NCBI GenBank assembly: GCA_018067055.1
Contig: JAGPVK010000194.1
Coordinates: forward strand, 1-5,804
Direction: 5' to 3'
Source: Sphingomonadales bacterium
GTDB taxonomy: Bacteria; Pseudomonadota; Alphaproteobacteria; Sphingomonadales; Sphingomonadaceae
Length of the DNA: 5,804 nt
Below the pieces are notes generated by a model that was not told the DNA's origin, did no database searches, and saw only the letters and a list, made by a program, of their open reading frames with translations. Positions 1 through 5,740 of the stretch are shown piece by piece (position 1 is the first letter of the stretch; each line of letters begins with the position of its first letter). Both the position numbers and the translations under genes were made by a program.

Positions 1-16
1 ACGCGATACCTGCGCC

Positions 17-424
17 TTAATCCTGCAGGAACAGTTCCGCGAGACCAGCAGGAACCCGCACCGGCCGGCCGCTGGACTGCTCGATAATCGCCCAGTTGGT
101 TTTCGCGCTCACCTTGATCTTGCCATCGGGCCCGGTAAAACTGACATTGCGCCAGAAACGCGCGCCCTTGGGCGGTTCGGAAATCCAGGTTTGCCCGGTC
201 ACCATATCGCCAACGCCGATATTGCCGCGATAGTCGATCTCGTGCCGGGTCACGACCCAGATATAGCGGTCAATAGCATCCTGCGGCGCAATCGCTTGCC
301 AATGTGCCGTCGCCATGTCCTGAATCCAGCGTACCCAGACCGCGTTGTTGACATGGCCCAGTTCGTCGATGTCTTGCGGCTGGGCGGTGATTGAGAGAGC
401 GAAGGCCGTTTCCGGTGGGTTCAC
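17..424 (-). CDS. Acyl-CoA thioesterase, hotdog fold (4HBT family)
   Basis: Predicted cytoplasmic thioesterase of 135 residues that would hydrolyse an acyl-CoA or related thioester; the substrate is not known. The N-terminal motif DIDELGHVNN (residues 18-27) followed by WVRWIQDMA is the active-site helix signature of the 4HBT/FadM/YbgC group. By eye, Asp20 aligns with the catalytic Asp17 of Pseudomonas 4-hydroxybenzoyl-CoA thioesterase. The length is normal for a single hotdog domain. The reading frame is open for 58 more codons upstream, but these lie inside the peptidase gene in another frame and do not look like thioesterase. The GTG at 424-422 is chosen because it overlaps the peptidase stop as GTGA, has a GGGGA Shine-Dalgarno-like stretch 7 nt upstream, and puts the motif at its usual distance from the N-terminus. 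Translational coupling to the peptidase is likely. The family call is firm; the physiological role is open. Confidence 0.9.
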   Translation of the reverse strand: MNPPETAFALSITAQPQDIDELGHVNNAVWVRWIQDMATAHWQAIAPQDAIDRYIWVVTRHEIDYRGNIGVGDMVTGQTWISEPPKGARFWRNVSFTGPDGKIKVSAKTNWAIIEQSSGRPVRVPAGLAELFLQD

Positions 425-2487
425 TCCGCCATCCCCATCTGCCAGAGGATGAAGGCGAACTCTTCCGCCGTCTCTTCCAGTGCGTTCCACCGGCCCGATT
501 TGCCGCCATGGCCGGCTCCCATGTTGGTCTTGAGCAGCAGGATATTGTCGTCGACCTTGGTTGCGCGCAGCCTGGCGGTCCATTTGGCGGGCTCCCAATA
601 AGTAACGCGCGGATCATTGAGCCCGCCGGTGATCAGCATCGGGGGATAAGCCTGCGCCGTCACATTGTCATAAGGTGAGTAGCTGCGGATATATTCGAAA
701 GCCGCCTTGTCGGTGATTGGATTGCCCCATTCCGGCCATTCGCCGGGTGTGAGCGGCAGGCTTTCATCCTGCATCGTATTGAGCACATCGACAAAGGGTA
801 CATGAGCGACGATTGCGCCCCATAGGTCGGGGTCGCTGTTGACAATCGCACCCATCAACTCGCCACCAGCCGAACCACCCGAGGCGGTGATCCGGCCCTT
901 GCTGGTATAGTCTCTGGCAATCAGGTCCTTGGCGACATCGACGAAATCGTTGAATGTATTGGTCCGCTTGGTCAGCTTGCCGTCGAGATACCAGTTGCGG
1001 CCGAGATCATCACCGCCGCGGATATGGGCAATCGCATAGACGAAGCCGCGATCGACCAGACTGAGTCGCGTGGTCGAGAAGCTGGGCGGCACGGCATAGC
1101 CATAGGCACCGTAAGAATAGAGATGCAACGGCGCGCTGCCATCGATCTTGGTGTCCTTGCGATATACCAGTGACACCGGCACTATCGCTCCGTCGCGCAC
1201 CTCGATCATCAGCCGTTCGGTGACATATTGGCCGGCGTCGTAGCCGGACGGGATTTCCTGGACCTTGAGCGTTTCCAGCGATTTGTCACCGAGGTGATAG
1301 TCAAAGACCGTGCCCGGCGTGACCATCGAATCATAGCTCAGCCGCAGCTTGTCGACATCATATTCCGGATTGTCGTCGAGTCCGGCGCTATAGCTGGCCT
1401 CGGGAAAGATGATGCGCTCGACCTTGGCCGGATCGTCATAGGAACGGATCTCGATCTGATCGAGACCATTTTCCCGACCCTCGGTTACATAGAAATTCTT
1501 GAAGGTGCAGACGTCGGTCAGATAGAATTCGTCGGATCCAGCAACCAATGTTGCCCAATTATCCGGGCCGGCGATCGACGCTGTCGCCAGCCGGAAATTC
1601 ACATGATCGTCGTTGGTCAGGATATAAAGTGTGCCGTCATGTTCCTCAACGTCATATTCTCGCCCGGTCTGCCGAGCAGAGACCAGAATCGGCTCTGCCA
1701 GCGGATTGTCGGTAGGCACCAGTCTTATTTCGCTGGTTTCATGATCGCCGGTTGAAATGGCGATATATTGTTCCGAATGGGTCAGGCCGATGCTGACGCG
1801 GAAGCCCTCGTCATCCTCGTGATATAACTCGACATCATCGGCAATATCGGTTCCGAGTATATGCAGCCGCGCATTATCGGTGCGCCATTGTTCATTGGCG
1901 AGGCCATAGAGCAACATGGTTGAATCGGTGGACCAGACCAGGCTCGACAGGGTGCCGGGAATGACATCGGGCAGCAGTTCGCCGGTGCTCATATCCTTGA
2001 TCCGCGCCTCGAACCGCTCTGACCCATTGTCGTCATAAGAATAGGCTAGCAACCGGCCATCCGGAGAGACCGATGCCGCGCCCAGGCGGAAATATTCCTT
2101 GCCTTCGGCCAGCTCATTCTCGTCCAACATCAGCTGGTCTTCGCCGCCCGAGACCGCTTTGCGCCAGTGCTGGCGATATTGCATGCCTTCCTCGAACTTG
2201 CTCCAGTAGAGCCAGTCGCCATCTTTTTGCGGCACCGAGCTGTCATCTTCCTTGATCCGCGCCTTCATTTCCTGAAACAGCGACTGGGTCAGCGGCTTGC
2301 GGTCCGCCATATTCTGTTCGAACCACTGATTCTCGGCTTTGAGATAGGCAAGCACATCCTCGTCCTCGACCACCGGATATCGCGCATCTTTCAGCCAGTG
2401 CCAGGGGTCATTAACGACATATCCGTGCCGCTCGTAGCTATGGGGACGCTGTTCTGCAATTGGCGGACGAGTAAGCTTTTTGGTCAT
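421..2487 (-). CDS. ptrB: S9A-family serine oligopeptidase (oligopeptidase B-like)
   Basis: A 688-residue serine peptidase of the prolyl oligopeptidase family, close to the 686 residues of E. coli protease II. It would cleave short peptides in the cytoplasm; no signal peptide is visible. A short N-terminal segment (about 1-70) and a seven-bladed beta-propeller region (about 75-410) precede the alpha/beta hydrolase domain (about 415-688). Visible catalytic elements are Ser539 in GGSAGG, Asp625 in GLNDPRVTYWEPAKW, His660 in GAGHGGKSGR, and Tyr459 of YGAYG, the likely oxyanion-hole residue. The segment VPFVDVLNTMQDESLPLT is also typical of the oligopeptidase B branch. Several residues known to set basic-residue specificity in enterobacterial enzymes are replaced (see findings), so the gene symbol states homology and not proven specificity. 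The ATG at 2487-2485 has a weak purine-rich AGAGAGA upstream and starts a normal N-terminus. The stop overlaps the thioesterase start, so the two genes form an operon. Confidence 0.95.
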   Translation of the reverse strand: MTKKLTRPPIAEQRPHSYERHGYVVNDPWHWLKDARYPVVEDEDVLAYLKAENQWFEQNMADRKPLTQSLFQEMKARIKEDDSSVPQKDGDWLYWSKFEEGMQYRQHWRKAVSGGEDQLMLDENELAEGKEYFRLGAASVSPDGRLLAYSYDDNGSERFEARIKDMSTGELLPDVIPGTLSSLVWSTDSTMLLYGLANEQWRTDNARLHILGTDIADDVELYHEDDEGFRVSIGLTHSEQYIAISTGDHETSEIRLVPTDNPLAEPILVSARQTGREYDVEEHDGTLYILTNDDHVNFRLATASIAGPDNWATLVAGSDEFYLTDVCTFKNFYVTEGRENGLDQIEIRSYDDPAKVERIIFPEASYSAGLDDNPEYDVDKLRLSYDSMVTPGTVFDYHLGDKSLETLKVQEIPSGYDAGQYVTERLMIEVRDGAIVPVSLVYRKDTKIDGSAPLHLYSYGAYGYAVPPSFSTTRLSLVDRGFVYAIAHIRGGDDLGRNWYLDGKLTKRTNTFNDFVDVAKDLIARDYTSKGRITASGGSAGGELMGAIVNSDPDLWGAIVAHVPFVDVLNTMQDESLPLTPGEWPEWGNPITDKAAFEYIRSYSPYDNVTAQAYPPMLITGGLNDPRVTYWEPAKWTARLRATKVDDNILLLKTNMGAGHGGKSGRWNALEETAEEFAFILWQMGMAE

Positions 2488-2538
2488 ATTCTCTCTATGT
2501 CTCCGGCCGGATTTAGGTGGCGAATGGGGCTCGGAACC

Positions 2539-2567
2539 CCTATGTGTTGCCCTATAAGCTTATTCAA
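2539..2567 (-). promoter_or_regulatory. Possible sigma70-type promoter for the peptidase-thioesterase operon
   Basis: Read on the minus strand, TTGAAT (2567-2562) and CATAGG (2544-2539) are separated by 17 bases. The -35 matches the consensus well, the -10 only in part. It would place the transcript start about 45 bases before the peptidase ATG. It sits inside the divergent intergenic region and overlaps the ribosome binding site of the opposite gene. Judged by eye only. Confidence 0.28.
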
Positions 2568-2571
2568 GGAG
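2566..2571 (+). promoter_or_regulatory. Ribosome binding site that sets the aminopeptidase P start
   Basis: AAGGAG lies 11 bases before the ATG at 2583 and 17 bases before a second ATG at 2589. It rules against the upstream in-frame ATG at 2517, which would place this site inside the coding region and add 22 residues unlike the family N-terminus. Confidence 0.7.
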
Positions 2572-2582
2572 TTTGCTCGACG

Positions 2583-4370
2583 ATGTTGATGTCCACCTAC
2601 GAAGCCCGCCTCAAGGCATTGCGGGAACAAATGCAAAAAGACGGTCTCGATGGCTTTGTCGTGCCGATCTGTGACGAGCATATGAGCGAATATGTCGGTG
2701 AATATGCCCAGCGGCTGGCCTGGCTGACCGGCTTTGGCGGCTCGGCTGGTTCGGCGATCGTGCTGAGCGACAAGGCGGCGATGTTTATCGACGGCCGCTA
2801 TGTCGTGCAGGTCCGGGATCAGGTCGACGGGAATCTCTATGAATATGTCAATATAGCCGACCAGAAACCGCATGAATGGCTGGCCGCCCATGCGGAGAAA
2901 GGTGCCAAGATCGGCTATGACAGCTGGCTGCACACGCGCGACTGGGTGGAAACGGCAAGCAAGGCGTTGAAGAAGTCTGGTGCGCAACTGGTTGAAGTCG
3001 AAAAGAATCCGATCGACGCGGTCTGGGAAGACCAGCCACAACGCTCGCCGGAAAAGCTGGCGGTCCATAGCGATCAATATGCCGGAAAATCGGCACGGGA
3101 CAAGCGGGCGGATGTCGCGACATGGCTCAAGGACAAAGGCTATGACGCCACCGTCATCGCTGCGCTGGATTCGGTCGCCTGGTTCTTCAATGTGCGCGGA
3201 AAGGACATCGCCAACACGCCGGTGCCGCTAGCCTATGCGATTGTACGCGCGGACGAAACGGCGACCCTGTTTGTTGCGCCGGAAAAGCTGACGGACGCGG
3301 TGCGCGAACATCTTGGCAATCATGTTGAGATTCGCGACTATGACGAACTGGCTGAGGCCTTGTCCGAAATGGCGGGCAAAACCGTTGCGGTTGACCCGGA
3401 ACGTTCGGTTGCCGCCATTTTTGCGGCGCTAGACAAGGCCGGAGCGACGATCGTCCAGGATCGCGACCCGACAATTCTAGCCAAGGCGATCAAGAACGAA
3501 GCCGAAATTTCCGGGCACAAGTCCGCGCAGAAACGCGATGGCGCGGCTCTGACAAAATTCCTGCACTGGATGGCGAATGAGGCCCCCAAGGGTGGTCTGG
3601 ATGAGTTGTCGGCTGCTGCACGGCTGCGCAAGTTCCGCGAAGAAAATCCGGAACTGAAGGACCTTTCCTTCCGCACCATTTCTGCCGCCGGCGATCATGG
3701 CGCGCTGCCGCATTATAGCGTGAACGAGGAGACCAATCAGCCGATCGAGATGGATTCGCTCTATCTGGTCGATAGTGGCGGCCAATATCTCGACGGCACC
3801 ACCGATGTCACGCGTGTGGTGGCGGTCGGTGAACCGACGGCGGAAATGCGCAAGCGCTACACGCAGGTGCTGCAGGGCCATATCGCGCTCGACCAGGCGG
3901 TGTTCACCAAGGGTACGACCGGCGGACAGCTGGACATTTTGGCGCGGCAATATCTCTGGGCCGACGGCGTCGATTATGGACACGGCACTGGTCACGGCGT
4001 CGGCAGCTATCTGTCTGTGCACGAAGGACCGCAGCGGATCGCCAGCTTTGGCGGCCTCAACGAGGCGCTGCAGCCGGGCATGATCCTGTCCAACGAGCCC
4101 GGCTATTACAAGGCCGGTCATTTTGGCATTCGTATCGAGAATCTGTTCCTCGTCGAGGAGCGGGAAATCGGAGGTGGCGAGCAGACGATGCTGGGATTCG
4201 AGACGCTGACTTTCGCGCCGCTCGAGCGCAAGCTGATCGATGTCGACATGCTCTCGCAGAACCATCGCCAGTGGGTTGATGACTATCACGCCAAGGTCCG
4301 CGCGGTAATTGCGCCGCAGCTGGACGGCGATGCGCTGGACTGGCTGGAGGTACAGACCGCGCCGCTCTGA
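2583..4370 (+). CDS. pepP: Xaa-Pro aminopeptidase (aminopeptidase P, M24B, three-domain type)
   Basis: Predicted cytoplasmic dimetal (usually manganese) aminopeptidase of 595 residues that removes the N-terminal residue from peptides with proline in second position. It belongs to the long form resembling eukaryotic XPNPEP1 (about 620 residues), not the 441-residue E. coli PepP. Two creatinase-like N-terminal domains (about 5-150 and 160-300) precede the pita-bread catalytic domain (about 310-530) and a C-terminal M24 extension (about 535-595, with LTFAPLERKLID). All expected metal ligands are present: Asp397 (VDSGG), Asp408 (GTTDVTR), His471 (HGTGHGVG), Glu505 (NEPGYY) and Glu519 (IRIEN). The catalytic histidines His377, His467 and His480 (VHEGP) are also present. 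The spacings between these residues match the human enzyme as I recall it. The ATG at 2583 is chosen from the AAGGAG upstream and the family N-terminus (YEARLKALREQM); ATG 2589 is a minor alternative. It is divergent from the oligopeptidase gene, and both act on small peptides. The symbol follows general use for this activity. Confidence 0.95.
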   Translation: MLMSTYEARLKALREQMQKDGLDGFVVPICDEHMSEYVGEYAQRLAWLTGFGGSAGSAIVLSDKAAMFIDGRYVVQVRDQVDGNLYEYVNIADQKPHEWLAAHAEKGAKIGYDSWLHTRDWVETASKALKKSGAQLVEVEKNPIDAVWEDQPQRSPEKLAVHSDQYAGKSARDKRADVATWLKDKGYDATVIAALDSVAWFFNVRGKDIANTPVPLAYAIVRADETATLFVAPEKLTDAVREHLGNHVEIRDYDELAEALSEMAGKTVAVDPERSVAAIFAALDKAGATIVQDRDPTILAKAIKNEAEISGHKSAQKRDGAALTKFLHWMANEAPKGGLDELSAAARLRKFREENPELKDLSFRTISAAGDHGALPHYSVNEETNQPIEMDSLYLVDSGGQYLDGTTDVTRVVAVGEPTAEMRKRYTQVLQGHIALDQAVFTKGTTGGQLDILARQYLWADGVDYGHGTGHGVGSYLSVHEGPQRIASFGGLNEALQPGMILSNEPGYYKAGHFGIRIENLFLVEEREIGGGEQTMLGFETLTFAPLERKLIDVDMLSQNHRQWVDDYHAKVRAVIAPQLDGDALDWLEVQTAPL

Positions 4371-4375
4371 ACCTA

Positions 4376-4404
4376 TTGACGCGACCCACGTGTTCACTTA
4401 ATGT
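4376..4404 (+). promoter_or_regulatory. Possible promoter upstream of the VOC-thioesterase pair
   Basis: TTGACG (4376-4381) and TAATGT (4399-4404) are 17 bases apart in the 60-base gap after the aminopeptidase gene. The -35 matches at five of six positions. The -10 keeps the first T, the second-position A and the last T. No terminator hairpin precedes it; a run of six T at 4407-4412 has no GC-rich stem before it. Read-through from the aminopeptidase gene is therefore also possible. Confidence 0.35.
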
Positions 4405-4430
4405 TCTTTTTTGCATGAAGGAGGAAGAGC

Positions 4431-4817
4431 ATGATCGGCTATGTGACATTGGGTACCAACGATATGGAGAAGGCAGCAAAATTCTATGATGCCCTCGCCA
4501 AGGAAATGGGCGTCGGTCGGATGATGGACTTTGACCAGTTCATTGCCTGGGGCACCATGGGCGGTGCACCGGGCATAGCAGCGACCAAGCCGTTTGACGG
4601 CCAGACGGCGAGCGTCGGCAACGGGGTGATGGTTGCGTTGGAGGCTGCGGACACGGATCAGGTGCAACGGCTTTATGATATAGCACTGGCCAATGGCGGT
4701 AGCGATGAAGGCGCACCTGGCCCGCGCGGCGACGAGGGATTTTATGCCGGCTATTTCCGTGACCCGGATGGCAACAAGCTAAACGCCTTTTGCACGACCG
4801 CTGCCAAAGCCGGTTGA
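4431..4817 (+). CDS. VOC (glyoxalase/dioxygenase fold) family protein
   Basis: A 128-residue protein of the vicinal oxygen chelate superfamily with the two beta-alpha-beta-beta-beta repeats expected for one VOC domain. It starts IGYVTLGTNDMEKAAKFYD (first strand and helix), and the second module ends YFRDPDGNKLNAF (residues 108-120), the classic closing motif. The best ribosome binding site of the window, AAGGAGG at 4418-4424, lies 6 bases before the ATG and fixes the start. The usual metal ligands are not obvious: the first-strand histidine position is Tyr4 and the closing glutamate position is Asn118. It may therefore bind a ligand without the classical metal site. No substrate can be assigned; glyoxalase, ring-cleavage dioxygenase or antibiotic-binding activity should not be assumed. 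The thioesterase gene follows after 33 bases on the same strand, so the two are probably co-transcribed. Confidence 0.9.
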   Translation: MIGYVTLGTNDMEKAAKFYDALAKEMGVGRMMDFDQFIAWGTMGGAPGIAATKPFDGQTASVGNGVMVALEAADTDQVQRLYDIALANGGSDEGAPGPRGDEGFYAGYFRDPDGNKLNAFCTTAAKAG

Positions 4818-4850
4818 CAGCCAAGCGGTGCTGGGGAAAGAGCCAGCGCC

Positions 4851-5342
4851 ATGACAGAACAGAAAAACCCTCGTGATGGCTTTCGCCTGATCACCCCGTT
4901 GCGCGTGCGCTATGCCGAATGCGATTTGCAGGGCATTGTCTTCAATGCCCATTATCTGGCCTTTGCCGATATCGGTATGACCGAATATATGCGCGCCTTG
5001 GTGGCGGCGGACAGGCCGCGGGACGAACGTGACATGCTGGGCAGTTTTACGCGTCATTTTGGCGGTGACAACTGGGTGCGGCATGCCGATGTTGATTATC
5101 GCGCGTCGGCAAAGGCGGATGACCTGCTCGACGTCGCGGTGCGGATCACCCGCTTTGGCAGGACCAGTTATTCCCTGCTGGTGCATCTCCTGCGCGGGGA
5201 AGAATTGCTCAATGTGGTCAAGCTGACCTATGTCTGGTTTGACCCGGCCACCGATCAGGTTGCTCCGGTGTCGGCAAAATTCATCGAAGCGGTCAGCGAT
5301 TTCGAGATTATCAAGCCGGAGCGGGCGGTGATAAACGCCTAG
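4851..5342 (+). CDS. Acyl-CoA thioesterase, YbgC/4HBT-type hotdog protein
   Basis: A 163-residue predicted thioesterase. RVRYAECDLQGIVFNAHYLAF (from residue 18) is the YbgC/4HBT active-site signature, and Asp25 aligns by eye with the catalytic aspartate of 4-hydroxybenzoyl-CoA thioesterase. The central strands (VDYRASAKADDLLDVAVRI, then SYSLLVHLLRG and VKLTYVWFD) complete a single hotdog domain. About 25 residues after the last strand form a C-terminal tail, which makes it longer than typical YbgC (about 134 residues). It is clearly different in sequence from the thioesterase at 17-424, so the two are not a recent duplication. The ATG at 4851 has GGGGAAAGAG (4833-4842) 8 bases upstream. It follows the VOC gene by 33 bases, and its TAG stop interlocks with the stop of the convergent small gene. 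The substrate is unknown; short-chain, aromatic or ACP-linked thioesters are all possible in this family. Confidence 0.92.
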   Translation: MTEQKNPRDGFRLITPLRVRYAECDLQGIVFNAHYLAFADIGMTEYMRALVAADRPRDERDMLGSFTRHFGGDNWVRHADVDYRASAKADDLLDVAVRITRFGRTSYSLLVHLLRGEELLNVVKLTYVWFDPATDQVAPVSAKFIEAVSDFEIIKPERAVINA

Positions 5343-5491
5343 GACTGCGGTTTGGGCTCAGTATCGCCGGGTACCATTTCCTTCGCCTGTGCCTTGCGGA
5401 GACGCAGATTGGCGCGCAGCTGCGCAGCCAAGCGCTCGGCTTTCTCCGCTTCCTTGCGTAATTTTTCCGATTTGGGCTGTGGTTTTGGCAT
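5339..5491 (-). CDS. Small charged helical protein, function unknown
   Basis: A 50-residue protein rich in Lys, Arg, Glu and Ala. It begins MPKPQPKSEKLRKEAEKAERLA, and residues about 8-38 should form one long amphipathic helix, possibly a short coiled coil, flanked by Pro/Lys-rich ends. No transmembrane segment, signal peptide or cysteine is seen. I recall similar short proteins annotated as hypothetical in sphingomonads, which supports it being real, but I know no function. The frame stays open upstream to 5701, but that part crosses the tRNA gene on the opposite strand and has no protein-like character. The start is therefore placed at the ATG at 5491-5489, with a weak AGG a few bases before it. 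An ATG five codons upstream (5506) is the alternative. Nucleic-acid binding would suit the charge pattern but is only a guess. Confidence 0.7.
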   Translation of the reverse strand: MPKPQPKSEKLRKEAEKAERLAAQLRANLRLRKAQAKEMVPGDTEPKPQS

Positions 5492-5531
5492 GGCGCCTGA
5501 TTGCATTATCCGGTGAAAAACGCATCTCCGC

Positions 5532-5560
5532 TTGACAAGGTCGCAAGCATTTGGTCTTAG
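5532..5560 (+). promoter_or_regulatory. Likely promoter of the tRNA-Thr gene
   Basis: A perfect TTGACA (5532-5537) is followed after 17 bases by TCTTAG (5555-5560) and then a GC-rich stretch (CGCGTCG). A strong -35, a poor -10 and a GC-rich discriminator are what stable-RNA promoters under stringent control often show. The transcript would begin about 55 bases before the tRNA, which fits removal of a leader by RNase P. Confidence 0.5.
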
Positions 5561-5622
5561 CGCGTCGGTTCGGTCGAAACCGCCCGATGTGGCGGCTATC
5601 GCCAGCGCATCAAAATGGTCCG

Positions 5623-5697
5623 GCTGCTGTAGCTCAGTGGTAGAGCGCGTCATTGGTAATGACGAGGTCGAGAGTTCAATTCTCTCTAGCAGCACCA
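5623..5697 (+). tRNA. tRNA-Thr (anticodon GGT)
   Basis: A complete cloverleaf can be drawn. The acceptor stem is GCTGCTG (5623-5629) with TAGCAGC (5687-5693), closing on one G-U pair. The D stem is GCTC/GAGC with loop AGTGGTA. The anticodon stem is CGTCA/TGACG with loop TTGGTAA. The variable loop is AGGTC. The T stem is GAGAG/CTCTC with loop TTCAATT. The anticodon GGT is at 5655-5657 and reads the threonine codon ACC (and ACT). The discriminator is A5694, and the CCA end (5695-5697) is encoded in the DNA. All conserved positions look normal, so this should be a functional gene and not a fragment. Confidence 0.97.
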
Positions 5698-5720
5698 CCA
5701 TTTTCCCCAGATTCCAGCGT

Positions 5721-5740
5721 CTCTGGGCTACGGCCCTGAG
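5721..5740 (+). terminator. Hairpin with UACG tetraloop downstream of tRNA-Thr
   Basis: CTC-T-GGGC (5721-5728) pairs with GCCC-T-GAG (5733-5740) around a four-base loop TACG, with one T-T mismatch. In RNA this is a C(UACG)G loop of the extra-stable UNCG class. It begins 24 bases after the tRNA CCA end. No T-run follows, so it may be a 3' trailer structure or a terminator that does not depend on a U-tract, instead of a classical intrinsic terminator. Confidence 0.45.

Noticed and set aside
17..598. 193-residue version of the left-hand thioesterase frame
   Set aside because: The first 58 residues lie within the peptidase gene in another frame, are Arg/Gly/Gln-rich and unlike any thioesterase N-terminus. 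The GTG at 424 fits better.
1228..1755. 175-residue plus-strand frame inside the oligopeptidase gene
   Set aside because: It is antisense to the beta-propeller region of a clearly intact gene, with no domain or ribosome binding site.
2484..3077. 197-residue minus-strand frame antisense to the start of the aminopeptidase gene
   Set aside because: It shadows conserved M24 N-terminal coding sequence and would overlap the peptidase start. Its composition is not protein-family-like.
3477..4397. Long (306-residue) open frame antisense to the aminopeptidase gene
   Set aside because: It lies opposite the M24 catalytic domain, which has every expected active-site residue. Long antisense frames are common in GC-rich genes, and it shows no recognisable domain.
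4371..4430. Intrinsic terminator after the aminopeptidase gene
   Set aside because: Six T are present at 4407-4412, but no GC-rich inverted repeat precedes them. Only the short CACGTG palindrome is seen.
17..5342. The two thioesterases as an inverted duplication
   Set aside because: Apart from the shared active-site pattern (aspartate followed by a glycine-containing turn and an Asn), the sequences differ throughout and belong to different branches of the hotdog family.
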